NCBI GenBank assembly: GCA_013076295.1
Contig: RQOL01000876.1
Coordinates: 248,001-312,000, forward strand
Direction: 5' to 3'
Length of the DNA: 64,000 nt
Source: Sanderia malayensis
Lineage: Eukaryota > Cnidaria > Scyphozoa > Semaeostomeae > Pelagiidae
Part shown: piece by piece, positions 46,763 to 58,665 of the stretch
Layout: the number at the start of each line of letters is the position of its first letter
How positions within the stretch are numbered: the stretch's first letter is position 1
The notes under the pieces: generated by a model
What the model saw: the letters and a program-made list of their open reading frames with translations, nothing else
What the model was told of the DNA's origin: nothing
Databases searched by the model: none
Made by a program: the position numbers and the translations under genes

Positions 46763-47116
46763 TGTAACTCAGATAAGATTGAAAAAGCAGGTCAAAGCAA
46801 TCCTGGAGAGCAATCCTGCAGAGTCAAAACCTGTAGATCGTATGGAAAGATCTTCCTTGATATATACAGGCATCTACGCATTCAACACCGTCATATAAGA
46901 TGGAGAAACCATATGAAGCTTCCTGCACCAAGTGCTGAAACTATTCTTGCGGCTAATAATAGGCCATACATGAAATACAGAAGGGAAGAATTTTGCAGAG
47001 TTCACGAATGTCACAAAAAGAAAGCTGTGTTTAAGGACCTCACAAGGCACCTGAAAACAGTGCATAAGTTAACCAGAAAAAACTACGAAAGGTATCTGAT
47101 GCTTTGTTCGGTTTAA
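46763..47116 (+). CDS. Terminal exon with two unusual C-x4-C-x12-H-x4-H zinc fingers
   Basis: Open from an acceptor-like AG to the TAA at 47114-47116 without an initiating ATG at its start, so it is probably an internal-to-last exon. Finger 1: CRVKTCRSYGKIFLDIYRHL followed by RIQH. Finger 2: CRVHECHKKKAVFKDLTRHL followed by KTVH. Both have the same spacing, C-x4-C-x12-H-x4-H, which departs from the classical C-x2-4-C-x12-H-x3-5-H only in detail. A basic linker (HIRWRNHMKLP) joins them. The C terminus is KLTRKNYERYLMLCSV. Upstream exons are not identified. It may be a host DNA-binding protein or a transposon-derived one; I cannot say which. Confidence 0.5.
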   Translation, partial: CNSDKIEKAGQSNPGEQSCRVKTCRSYGKIFLDIYRHLRIQHRHIRWRNHMKLPAPSAETILAANNRPYMKYRREEFCRVHECHKKKAVFKDLTRHLKTVHKLTRKNYERYLMLCSV

Positions 47117-48194
47117 CTATCTAAGTTAGACTGAGTGCTGAGATTGCTGTACTATTTGTTTTCTTGTCTGATAGTGGTTATTTCATAGGACATTGCTTGA
47201 CTAATGAGTAGTGCAGTTATGTAAGCAATTACAGTATGTAAGCAATTACAGTATGTAAGCAATTACAGACAAAGCATGTCTAAACCATGGAATCAGGAGG
47301 GGACACGAAAATCAATCTCACATGTTACCCTTGCTCTCCCCTGTTGCTTGGGAGCAGAGCAAAACAAAAAAATGAAGTAGGAGGGAAGCAAGTTGCATCC
47401 TTAAAAAAACCATGTATCCATGCTTTCCAAAAATCTTTTTCTACTAGGATTGATATCAACATTACAAGAATTCTTAAGAATTTTCAAGTACTCCTCGAAT
47501 CATGACAAGAATTCTTGAGTCATATAAAGGAAAAAATTCTTCTGAAGAAATTTTGTAAGAAAGAATTCTTAAGAAACTAAACACTACTGTGTGTAATAAT
47601 GTGTAATAATTAATAATAATTAATAATAATTAATGTAATACACTCCTTTTTTCAATCAACTGGAGCCTGGTCCCAGCCCTCAAAGCTGCTTAAATATTTT
47701 GGGTTTTCAGCCCTAAAAGTTACTTAACATTTGCTTAAGTTTTGAAAACCAAACAAAATATACCCATAACCCTGTATCTCAAACCGCTTCAATTTATGGC
47801 GCACATGTAAGAAAAACTTAAAAATGCCGAATATGTCTCTTTTAGCAAAAATCATACATAATCAAACAAGGCTTGGCACTTTCAGCATAGTTGCTTAACT
47901 AATAAGTGGCTTTATTTATTTGATGAAGCCCCAGAGTTGCTTATTGTTTTTGTCATTCAAGCCCTAGTTGCTTATTGACTTGTTGCTTATTGGGAAAAAG
48001 AAGTGTAATTACTGTGAACTTCATTGTTCAATGAATTATGTACAATGATATCCCAATAACTTTTGAACAAAAGAAAACAGGATGTCAATATATTTAATGC
48101 CTATTCTGTTCAGATAGATGGCTAAAGTATGTCAACACTGTGTCTATGTTTCATATAATATTGTTTAGCATCACTTCATTGATGCAGTGTAGCA
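47117..48194. other. Non-coding, with short tandem repeats
   Basis: Holds three tandem copies of an 18-bp unit (ATGTAAGCAATTACAGT) at about 47218-47268 and (TAATAAT)n near 47590-47635. No gene seen. Confidence 0.6.
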
Positions 48195-48382
48195 TACCGG
48201 AAATGACAAAATTAACGCCTCCTGCCAAATAACCGCCCCTGCCGAATAAGTGCCCCCATGATAAAGGCAACTTTTGTAATAAGTGCCCCTGCTGAATTAA
48301 CCGCCCCTGCTGAATTAGCACCCCCTCTGAAAGTTTATTTTTTAAATAAGTGCCCCGGGCGCTAATTTCGTCATTTATGGTA
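48195..48382. mobile_element. 184-bp MITE with the ends of the 14.1-kb element
   Basis: TA at 48195-48196 and 48381-48382 flank 48197-48380. Ends CCGGAAATGACAAAATTAAC and inverted CCATAAATGACGAAATTAGC. The interior repeats the same C-rich words (CCGCCCCTGC, AAATAAGTGCCCCGGG). It is a non-autonomous derivative that presumably uses the same transposase. Confidence 0.9.
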
Positions 48383-48383
48383 A

Positions 48384-49027
48384 CAAGAAATTCTCTGTCG
48401 CAATCTTGTTTGTAAATATGCTGAAAGAAAAAATAGATTTCATTTTCTCAATAAATTTTTAAAATTCAAGACTATTTGCACTGATTTTATGATCGAAAAT
48501 TTTTCATTTCTAGCAAATATCCCAAGAGTACTGAGAAATTCTTCAATGGAAGGTAGGATGCTGATCACCTGTCTGATGACATAACAAGAAATTCTCTGCT
48601 ACAATCTTGTTTTGTAAATATGATGAGAAAACAAATTGATATCTTTTTCTCAATATATATATATAAGCATATAAATTTGAGCAATGTGCTCTCCTGTCTA
48701 TCACCATAGTTGTTCTATGGCAACCTGTGCACTTGGGACATACGGTGTACAGTGAATCATGTGCGCTTACATTATGCTCGTTTTCCATTTGTTGATTTGA
48801 GCACTCTGCGCATGCTTGAACCAATTTCTCCTGTTATATATATAATTCAAGGCTATTTCCACTGATTTTATGATGGTAAATTTTCATTCCTAGCGATTAT
48901 ACCAACATTAAAGTTACTGGGACATTTATCAACGGAAGGTATGATGCTGATCACTTGTCTGTCACTCTACCTGGGGAGAAAAATGTATTTGACAAATTAG
49001 AAATAAATTCCCAGGAGAATTCCCAGG
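48384..49027 (+). repeat. Tandem duplication of an exon-like segment
   Basis: 48384-48583 and 48586-48980 are copies (ACAAGAAATTCTCTG at both starts). The second is split by about 180 bp of unrelated sequence (about 48655-48842). Each has an acceptor-like TTTC...TAG followed by a short open stretch. In copy 2 this reads DYTNIKVTGTFINGRYDADH then LSVTLPGEKNVFDKLEINSQ, ending at CCCAG|GTAATA near 49027. Copy 1 has a TAG after FFNGR. The function of the encoded segment is unknown. Confidence 0.55.
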
Positions 49028-49317
49028 TAATAATAATTCCCTGGATAAAAAATTTTAGAATTATATATTTGTTACTATCTTATATTCAATAGTTTTTGCC
49101 TTAAGGGTGATTGAGGGTATATAGAACCATTTCCAAGTTTGCAACTCCTGTAGCTGTAACCGATACATTCCATGACATCAAGTAGAACCAATAAATTAAT
49201 CAAATTGCCCTATTTTTTTTACTGAGTGTTAAGACAACTAGTGCGTGCTTGCTGCAAAGTTCATTGATTACACTCCATAGCTTCCAGAATTCTTCCTTGA
49301 ATGCTAACTCTTTTTGT

Positions 49318-49504
49318 TCTAGAAATGCCTGTTAGATGTCCCATCAGTGTAGAATATTTTGGTGACATAACTGTGCAAGATGAGAGGAAAGGTAATTTAG
49401 AGATCAACTTGGTAGTAGAGTCAATGAGACAAATGAATAACTTGTCATCAAATTATGAATTTGAGAGGGTAATTTCGAATTATTTCAAACATGCAATTCG
49501 TTAA
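49318..49504 (+). CDS. Exon-like fragment, unrecognised
   Basis: Follows TTTTTGTTCTAG and reads MPVRCPISVEYFGDITVQDE; a donor-like GTAATTT follows near 49391, or the frame continues to the TAA at 49502-49504. It may belong with the 48.9-kb exon. No family recognised. Confidence 0.3.
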
Positions 49505-49690
49505 GATAGTGACATTACTGAAGACATAGGGCGTGAATTATTTCTAGTGAAACTGTTACAGTATGTATACAACAGAGCAGAAACTGCATTCAATGATATT
49601 GCCGTTCATTTTGACTTAAGGTGCTTGATCAAAATAAGCTTTTTTAAATGGTTATCAAGATTTTAAGACCTAAGGCAGAAATATCAAGCA

Positions 49691-50636
49691 TTGCCTTATT
49701 TCTCGATCTGTTCAAGGGAGCCCGATAGGGGGGCTCAAAGTTACACAGTTTTGCCCATGCACCCACAGTTTTTGCTTGGTCTGCGTATATACATAAAATA
49801 TCTGCCATGCAAAAAAACATTGCTGTTAGTGAAGAAATATATGAATGAAATATATGGTTGTTGCTATTGCAAACAGCCTGTTATCAATAAATCAAATGAA
49901 GCGAAGAGGGGTATCAAAGCTAGAGCTTTTTTTATTGCAGATTGGTATATAAATAAGTGGCTTGATGGTGATGAAAAATTCATTGAGGACAACAATTCTG
50001 ATGCAAAGTTTGATTTCCTGAGACGCTGGATATCTGGAAAGGAGAAGTTCATACCAGAATCTGAATATCCTAAAAAAAAGGATCTTTGATTTTGAGTTTG
50101 AACCAAGTATGATGATGTATGCTGGAAATAATTTTACCCAAATATATGAGAAAGAAAAAGATCAAATTTGCTTAAAGAAAAGGTTTCGGATCATGAAGAC
50201 GCTAGTTTCTGCTGAAGAAGAATTTTATTTCCAGAGAGCAATCAGTCTGTGTGAGGTTTTCTTTTGTAGAACAAAGCTTGGCATCTTTGAATTTAACTGC
50301 AAGTTTTGTGATAAGTCTCATGAAGCACTGTTTTTGCACGAGTTTCTTTATGAAGATGATCAGTAGTGTGCCAGTTGAGAAAAAAAGAAGTCGAATGGCA
50401 AACTCCTTGAAATTTGTGAATTTGTTGCTTTCGTACAGTTTTGTATCAGGAAGATCTGTTTTTGTCTTTATCCAAATCTTAAAAGTTGAGTTTTCTTTGT
50501 GATGCTAATGTTAATGGTATTTCTGGCACTAAGGGTGAAATGGACCATATTTCCCAACCATTGAACTATCTTGACTGTAAAAATCACTGTGCGAAATACT
50601 TATATACTTTCAATAGGAATGACCATGATTTCTAAG
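49691..50636 (+). pseudogene. Unrecognised coding remnant with paired cysteines
   Basis: The frame starting near 49691 reads YGCCYCKQPVINKSNEAKRG, ARAFFIADWYINKWLDGDEK and FDFLRRWISGKEKFIPESEY. A shift in the A-run at about 50071-50078 leads to IFDFEFEPSMMMYAGNNFTQ, AEEEFYFQRAISLCEV and FNCKFCDKSHEALFLHEF (to 50366). After stops and further shifts the likely C terminus is CDANVNGISGTKGEMDHISQ to 50636. Composition and CxxC pairs suggest a real, broken gene, perhaps transposon-borne. No motif names it. A TTAA element begins just downstream. Confidence 0.4.
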
Positions 50637-50712
50637 TTATTTCACAAAAGTGATGCCAAGCAGACAATTAAATTTTGGATTCTAATATGTGGATCTTATG
50701 TCTTTATCTTAA

Positions 50713-52233
50713 AGTGCCCCTACACCTTATTTTTTTATTGGCTAAAACTATAGATTCGAATGCGCTGATTCTGAATCCGTTTATATTTTTTTGATATGAC
50801 AAGTAGTTTTTGAGATACGAGGCAACGCGTGCCACTTTTTCGTGGTCAACTTTTAGGACCGTAATTTACCTACTATGACATCATAGTAGGTAAACTCCAA
50901 TGTAGTGGCTGCTCGTTGTATTCAGTGGCGGCGGGCGTAGGCCTACATTCAGTATAATAAAGAGTGTTTGCGTTGCGCTTTTGTCGTGTCTCGTTATGTG
51001 TATTCGTGGGTATTTGTGCAATTTTGGTGATCAGAATCGAATAGAAAGTTTCCATGAATTAACATTCTTTGTCGGATAGTAGTTCATGACAGTAGGGATT
51101 GCAGTGCCGAGGAATGCGAAGATGGCGAGGGGATAGGATTGATCGTATCGTAGAGCAAAGCAGATCGTTGATAGTGATACCAATGAAGGAGAAACTTGAT
51201 GCATTTGATGCCATTGGGCTGAGAACTCTTTCAGTCAAAGCCATGAAAGAGATGTGAGCAAGAAAAGAAATGTTGAAAGAAAACTTTCTGGGCATTTGAC
51301 TAGATCTGAATTATTATCTTTTTGTTGTGTTTGTGATGAAGCAAAAGTGTATATCAAAATTCAATATACGCAATAATTTAGGCCATCATATCCGTGTCAG
51401 TCTAAACCTTTGGGGTTTGAGGAAGCTTGAAACGATTCGATTTTCATTTGGAACAGCAAGTGTAGAAAATCTGCAACACAATTTCTTATTACTACACATG
51501 AATTTCGTTATTGTGCCGAAATTATTGCGCTTTGTTGTTTGATTTATTTCATTCATGATGAGGCGTCCATAGAATTTCTTCCGTCGTTGCGAATTGATGA
51601 AATCTATCCATCTCCTTCTCCTCACAGTTTTAGGGCGATCATCCTGATAAAGCAGAATTTTGTGAAGCCATACCAATTTTGATTTATCGGGTGTATTTCC
51701 ATGGGCTAGCAAAACACATCAATATGGCATATTTTCCCAGTTTTATCATCATGTTTTGATGCTCTTCTTGGCATCCCCGTTCCCGTACAGTTTTAACATT
51801 GCACGGCCCACGCCCGCCTCCACTGAGCACAACGAGCAGCCACTACATGGGAATTTTGTAATTCCTCCCCACAGCTGCAAACTCATCGCAAGCCTTTCAA
51901 ATTTCAATGTCATAATGCGCCGACCTGTTTCTAATCATCAAAGTCAAAAAAACAAATATCGAGTGCATCGTATGAGAGAAAATTGATGCCGGATTTGTTG
52001 CTTCAGTACGGGAAAATGAACGGGGCACAATGGCACCAACTATGATGTCATAGTAGGTAGATCCCAGTCCTAAAAGTTGACCACAAAAAATGGCGAAAAT
52101 GACGAAACATCAACACTTCCCCACGTTATAACTCGTTAACTAGGCGTGAGATTTAAAAAATATTTTCGTATCTGAAATCAGCGAAGAAAGTTTTATTGAT
52201 ATAAAGAATGAAAAAATAAGGTGTAGGGGCACT
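50713..52233. mobile_element. Second TTAA-flanked non-autonomous element (1521 bp)
   Basis: TTAA at 50709-50712 and 52234-52237; both ends read AGTGCCCCTACACCTTATTT inward. Inverted homology continues inward in blocks (CCTACTATGACATCATAGTA on the left, the same words inverted near 52045; GTGGCTGCTCGTTGT near 50901 and inverted near 51830). No transposase. It is distinct from the 1.75-kb family but of the same target type. Confidence 0.9.
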
Positions 52234-52358
52234 TTAAGTGTAACATTATTTTGGAGAATAACAGCACACCAAGATATATAGGTATTTAAAACAGAACACT
52301 AAAATAAATCTTCCAAAATCTGTTAAAACTCAAGCTGAAGGATTTAACAAAAAATTTC

Positions 52359-55300
52359 TCATTGCTTCTTCTCTTTGTTAAAGTCTCGCCTCATGTGCAA
52401 TGGAATGTTGTTGTGTGGCTCCCATGTTGGATCCACAAATCCTCTCCATTTCACCAGGTAATGTCTCTTTTTTTTAATTAATTTTGAATTCAACAATTTC
52501 TCAACTATATAAGTTGTGCCTTCAACTTCTCCTTTAACTTCTGTGCCTTCAACTTCAACTGAACTGAGAATGCTCCTCTCAGTCTCTCCACTCTCAAGTT
52601 CCATTCCACCTGATGCATCGATGCTAATAGAACTCTCTTCCTCCATCTGTTCCTCGTTTGCTTCAGATGCTGCAAGAACCCTGGCCTTTTCGGCTGGATC
52701 GCTGAGGTTGATGGAGCTAACAGAGTTATCAGCAACTAGGAATAAATTGAATTTATCATAGTTTGATCTTGGAGTAGAGGTGAATAAATGATAAAAATAT
52801 CATTTTACGCTGATAGGTTAGGCTTACTGGCTATCATCATTTGACACAAATGTAATACTTGGAGGTAACTATCCATTTTAAAAAGAAAGGTTTCCAAGAA
52901 TTTTCAGAATGATGTGAGAATAGTCAGATCCATATAAATTCCTGGAGCAGGGTTATCACTTTTTATCTATATCAGTCAGTTGCCAAACTAGATCCAGAGC
53001 TGCTAAGCAACAATCCTTTGTAAGGTTGCAGTTGTAACAAAGTTAGGTCAGTTTCTTCTCATTTTCTGCCTACATCCGTCACAGCACTTTGGTAACCATT
53101 TTAGGTAGGAACCCGATATGAGATTCCTTAATTTTTTTCATTCTATACATTTAGCCTACTTATACATCTTACATGGCTCATTAAACTTGACATCACTTCA
53201 AGAGTTTGAGTTTGCATTATAAAGCACTTTTAAGAGTCCAAAGTGTACGTCCGTCACAATGGAATTTGCCAACATGAATTGTAACAACAATGAATTATAA
53301 AATTTTACCTGCAAAAGAAATTACGACTTTGTCACTCAGTATTCGCAGCAAGTTTTCCTTTCCAAACGAGGATGCTGGAGCAGCCTTTAGTCCAGCAGGA
53401 AAGCCACAAGCTGAGATAACACCTTTCCTCACTTTGCTCTATTCAACATGCTTTCCTCCAACATTGCTATCTGCAGATAAGATTAACCTTTTTGAACTAC
53501 AGAAAGATTTAATATAAATTATAATAAGAGGTGGACTTTTTTTCGAATGCAAAAATATGCTGTTGAAATTAAACATAAAGTGATCACTTTAATGTACAGT
53601 TGTAGGCTTTGTTCAGTTTTTCTTGCACTGCACTACGCAACATCTCCCACCCTTGTTCTTCTTTCTTTTCCTTGTTAACTGTCAATTCATAAAATTGTAT
53701 GTCAGTTCAAGTCAAATTTGGGCAACTCTAATGAATGGGCATAAAAATACATTTGTGCCACTAGTTGTTTGCACAGATCTTAAATAATACAAGCAAATAC
53801 ACTTAGCTCCAATAAGTATGGAAACGCCTGATGAAAAATGGCGTCTAGAAATGGCCCTAGGCCTGAGCAAAAGAATTTACATGACAATGTAAGACTACCA
53901 AACGGGTTTCAATAGCGAATTTCTTTTGCACAAATATACTCAAAATTTCATACATTTTCAAATGAAAACATAATTTAAACTATATCATATTGTTTTACAA
54001 TAATATTAAAAGAAAACTGCGAAGAGGTCCCTTAAAAAATGTTTACGAAAATTGATCGAAGTGGAGAAATTAAAACGCCAATAATTATAATTTATTTCAC
54101 TCAAAGCGACGCAAATTCTCTCTCATTTAAAGGAGAATGTTTTAACATTTTGAAAAATATAAGAATTATTTAGGTAACTGTCTTGACCTTTTACAACTCA
54201 CGGCTTAAGTATTTGTTTACAACTTGAGAAACACATGTTTTGTTTTTCAAATTTCAAATTGGGTTTTAAAAAATAAAATTTTCGTTCACTTCAGAAAATT
54301 ACGGAAAAATAGGTTTTGTCAAATCAAATTTCTAAAATGATAAACAAAGACTTCAACCGTGAATTGTAAAAGGTCAAGACAGTTACCTAAATAATTCTTA
54401 TATTTTTCAAAATGTTGAAACATTCTCTTTTAAATGAGAGAAAATTTGCGTGGCTTTGAGTGAAAGAAATTATAATTATTGGCATTTTAATTTCTCCACT
54501 TCGATAAATTTTCGTAAACATTTTTTAACGGACCTCTTCGCAGTTTTCTTTTAATAGTATTGTGAAACAATAGGATATAGTTTAAATTATGTTTTCATTT
54601 GAAAATGTATGAAATTTTTAGTATATTAATGCTAAATATATTCGCTATTGAAAACAGTTTGGTAGTCTTACATTGTTATGTAAATTCTCTTCCTCAGGCC
54701 TAGGGCCACTTCTAGACGCCATTTTTCATCAGGCGTTTCCAAACTTTTGCGAGGGGAGTGTAGTAACATAGAACCCTACTAGCACAAAATAGTGTATTAA
54801 ATAATACAATATTGCAATAAAATACATGAAATAAATATACAACATCTAGCTGATATGATATGTAATAACATACTTTTGGACATTGCATGCATGCAGAAAA
54901 ATCATCAGTATGTGGAGCAACTGCTAGGCATGTTTCTAGCTTGTATGCTAAATTTCTAAACTCTTCAAAGCTTTCATTAACAAGAAGACGGTACAGTGAT
55001 TCTGCCTAAAAAAAGATTACAAATATAGTGCACGAATTAAAATTTTTATCTAATGCCACGTACACTATTAATATTTGAAAACAAAAGTGTACACAAGGAA
55101 TCTATAGTGGCCAAAACATAACCAATATGATTTCCTTGCACCTCACAAAACCTGGTGTGCTGTTTGAAATAGTTGAATTCTTCAGTTTCAGAGCCAGGTT
55201 TTCTGAAAGCTTGTTTTGATGCGTATTAAAAGTTATCCAGCCAGCCAGCCAGCCAGCCAGATAGTTTGCCGAAAAAAATGTCAGTATGTCACAATTAGAC

Positions 55301-57578
55301 TGCTGCTCAGGCGCCTCGCACTGCCTCGCAGCAATAAAGCAATCCCCTTGTGGTCAAGGGTAACAAATGCAATTTGCAACAAAGGAATAAAATGAAAACA
55401 CTACTGTTTCTTAGCAAATTAAACAAACCTGAGAGCTTGAAAGGCCATTTCTCCATTTCATGGAATTTATGAATCCCAGAACAGAAGTGTGATACTCTAG
55501 CATGAGAGATTTCAGGGTTTTTTAATAAATCTAAACTATACGCAGTAGTTGGTTCTTTTGCTTGAAGATGGCCAAAGATTCAAATTGAGAAGATTCAATG
55601 CCTCTGGTTCACACTCGCAAAATTCATATACCTTGTCTTGCACGTTTCCTGAAGGTTAAATGAAAAATATCACTAGAGGTTTACTGTTAGTTTAAAATGT
55701 TGATATAATCATGTTTGAAATAAATTTGCAATTGTAGATATGATGAGCAATAATCTTTCTCACACTTAATACAATGAGTAATCAATAGAACAGTGAGAGT
55801 AATGAACTGATAGTACTGTGGGTTGCATATAACGACAAATTACAAATCAAATTGAAGCCTTCTTAAAGGGCACAAATCGATGCTAAATAGGTAACATAGA
55901 AAGTTTTGTGTACATTATATATTATATATTTATATATAATTTATATTTTTGATATATAAATAATATGAAATAATAGGAATTCACCTTTGGAATCAACAAA
56001 TTTTAAATTCCTCCTATACTTCGACAGGCAAGAATGCACTTTTTCTGGAATCTGTGCTGGATGCTCATAGTCATTTAATAAAAATGACTCAAAGAACTTC
56101 CCCTAAAACAGAAAAAGGCTTATGAATTCCTTGCACAGTGCTTCCTACACTACATTTTCCAGTTCTCACACCCAAAACATCTTTGGCATATCATCAGATT
56201 TTTTAAAGCATAGTGTGCCATTAAGCAAGCATTCATCAATCATTTGCTGTAAGGTGAGGATCCTTTACTTATCTTAAGTTCATGACACAAAGGTATGCAA
56301 CTTCTCACCCTTGGGTATACAGCAAACTTTGACTTTCAAAAGTGCATTAGAGCTGAAACTTAAATTCAATCTGACAGCAGTTGTCAGGAGTCATTGACCA
56401 ATGATTTTTATCCCCCATAAACGCATGTTGTCTGTTAACTCTAATCAATATGGGGGGAGTGTTTTTCAAACCCCAAGCCATTTTGGTGCATGTGGTTCAG
56501 TTTAATCCTGTTACAGTTGCAATTCTTTCACTTCATCTATTAGCAATATTTGGAATTTTTTTAGTATCCCAACAGACATGACACTAACAGTCTGTCTATG
56601 ACCCCCTTACCCTTGCAGCGAGAATGGCACAGTGTTGAGCAAGTCGGACTGCACAACAATCCACATTTGTGGGTTGGATTCCCAGCCAGGTCAAACTCGC
56701 CATGAAAGAGTACTAGGAGAGTTGCAAGCTCTTTGTAATTCCAGGCAAAAGGCAAAAGGAATTACCAGGTGTGGTCACATGAAGAAGAAGGACTGGGGTT
56801 GCACTGCTTAGATTAGCCCTGGACTTTTCAGTTGTCCCCCTGTGCCTAGCAGATAGCACGCGTTTGCGCATATGCCAATCAATTAATCATTCATGTTCAG
56901 ATTTTCATCATGATGTAGTGTTTGATATAATGAAACATCTACTTGGTACTGAATCAAAATGAAATGGTTTGCACCAATAAATAAAAAATAACAACAACCA
57001 GTACAACTTACATTCCACTCCTCAGGTATATGGTTAGGGCGCAACTGATGATCTTCAAGCAGACAGCGAAAGCAGACATAGTAGAAGGGCCCACAATCCT
57101 CACATCTGAAAAGAATACTATCAAATGCTGTCTCTTGACCAGCTCCATCACTTGCAAAAGTTCCTAGGCCTTGGCCAAGCCGAGTGTCGCATTTCAAACA
57201 ACACTCTGCACATGGGTGACTCCTTTCAACTGCAGTCTTTAAAAGTTGATCCCTAAGCTTTGCTCAGTTTTCAACATCTTTCTTTTTAATTTCCTGATAG
57301 GTCTTCGTCTTCCGTTCTTTACTTGCAGTTGAAGTATCCTCGTTGATTTCTTCATTTGAGCCTTCTAGGCTTAGGCCTAGGCCTAAATCCACTTCTTTGG
57401 GATAATCATCATTATGTGGCACAAAGTTAGATGTTTCACAGGCATTACCTTCTCTGTTTTGGTTGTCATAAATCTTCGGTTTGATCCACCTTGTTTTATT
57501 TCGGCCGGTAGTGCTGCTTTCAACTAACCTTAGTTTCTTTCTTGGCAGAGGCATTTGCCGTTGTTTTTGGCGGACCAA
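52359..57578 (-). CDS. Multi-exon gene: KDZ-type cysteine cluster plus C-terminal chromodomain
   Basis: Minus-strand segments in order. 57578-57264 is a basic start (MVRQKQRQMPLPRKKLRLVE) with an acidic stretch. About 57197-57010 is FRCEDCGPFYYVCFRCLLED then HQLRPNHIPEEW, a Cys/His cluster like those in front of KDZ transposases. About 56105-55985 is FFESFLLNDYEHPAQIPEKV. About 55005-54870 is AESLYRLLVNESFEEFRNLA then FSACMQCPKV. About 53690-53600 is QGWEMLRSAVQEKLNKAYNC. About 53470-53310 is VRKGVISACGFPAGLKAAPA. 52738-52359 ends in a chromodomain (TYIVEKLLNSKLIKKKRHYL, VKWRGFVDPTWEPHNNIP). The KDZ catalytic blocks expected after the CxxC exon are not found. A 961-bp fold-back MITE lies in that interval. 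A stop or shift near 53440 hints at decay. It could be a truncated KDZ transposon or a derived host gene. Confidence 0.5.
52390..52515 (-). CDS. Chromodomain within the last exon
   Basis: About 42 residues from YIVEKLL through KKRHYLVKWRGF and PTWEPHNNIP. The aromatic residues that bind methyl-lysine in this fold (Y at the start, W of VKWRG, W of TWEP) are present. The preceding 80 residues are strongly acidic. Chromodomains occur at the C terminus of some mobile-element proteins, where they may direct chromatin targeting. Confidence 0.8.
53800..54760. mobile_element. Long fold-back MITE, 961 bp, TA-flanked
   Basis: TA at 53798-53799 and 54761-54762; ends CACTTAGCTCC and inverted CACTCCCCTCGC. 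The arms, about 470 bp each, are complementary almost to the centre (AAGGTCAAGACAGTTACCTA on one side and its complement on the other). It shares end and arm words with the MITE at 3755-4320. No coding capacity. Confidence 0.9.
55236..55261. repeat. (CCAG)n microsatellite
   Basis: Six tandem CCAG units in an intron of the chromodomain gene. Confidence 0.95.
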
Positions 57579-57749
57579 ACCTAAATCAAATCTGGAGTCC
57601 TTTGCGGTGTTGTACTATACAGTTATAGAGTATTACACTAACAAGCGTATAACTCAATCACACGCGTTATGTGTTAGTAACATGGAACGCTTATTAGTGT
57701 GCAACTCCGTACAGAGTATGTCACTATCTACTGTACAACCCTATTAGAA

Positions 57750-58229
57750 TCGGGTGAAGCGAATGCAGCGCACGAAGTGCGCCAACCACAGGCGAGCATA
57801 GCGAGCTAACCCATTGTACGTGGGGTTGAAAGAGGCATGAGCGTAAGTGAATGCAGCACACGAAGTGCTCCCTATCAGTCAATGTTTCTTGATAATAGAT
57901 AGACAGGCGAGCGTAGCGAGCTAACCCATTGTACGTGGGGTTGAAAGAGGCATGAGCTTAAGCGAATGCAGCGCACGAAGTGCGCCCTATCAGGCAATGT
58001 TTCTTGATAATAGATAGACAGGCGAGAGTAGCGAGCTAACCCATTGTACATGGGGTTGAAAGAGGCTTAAGCGTAAGCGAATGCAGCGCACGACGTGCGC
58101 CCTATCAGTCAATATTCCTTGATAATAGATAGACAGGCGAGCGCAGCGAGCTAACCCATTGTAGGTGGGGTTGAAAGGGGCATGAGTGTAAGCGAATGCA
58201 GCGCCCTATCAGTCAATGTTTCTTGATCT
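57750..58229 (+). repeat. CpG-rich minisatellite, 115-bp units
   Basis: Units begin CAGGCGAGCGTAGCGAGC at 57789, 57904, 58019 and 58134, spaced exactly 115 bp. Each contains GAATGCAGCGCACGAAGTGC and CTATCAGTCAATGTTTCTTG. GC content is well above the surroundings. Confidence 0.95.
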
Positions 58230-58622
58230 AATATATATATTCTGTGATGTCACGTGACAACGCACTTTCCTTGCCAAAAACAATAGATTCGACCCGAAAC
58301 AATAGGTCGAACACCCAAAAACAATGGGCCGAAACGGCGAACCGTGTGATCACAAAGGCTTTTTTGTATGTGGATATATGGTAGTGAAATTCCCACTTAA
58401 TGTTTACTTTATTAATTTAACCAGGGTAATGGATTTCGTTTTTCGATTTTCTCCCGAATTTTGGAGTTATTCCATTAATCATTCTGCTAATTGTGCTATC
58501 ACGAAAAAACTACGGTTTACGGTGGCGAAACTTCCAAATTCGCGTCGCGAACTGCAAATTCGAACAAAGCATTCGCTGTTCACGTGACGCGTTTCTCTTT
58601 TTGCTGCAAGTTGATTGGCTTT
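58228..58622 (+). repeat. About 395-bp dispersed repeat, copy 2
   Basis: Same family and orientation as 45930-46327. Here it sits between the 115-bp and 88-bp blocks of the minisatellite. Confidence 0.85.
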
Positions 58623-58665
58623 TTTTGCCCGACCCACGTTCCTTTCAAACCCACATTCTCTGTGG

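Noticed and set aside
45444..47116. Joining the 45444 open frame to the zinc-finger exon at 46763 as one gene
   Set aside because: The phases do not fit with the donor-like site seen, and a dispersed repeat lies between.
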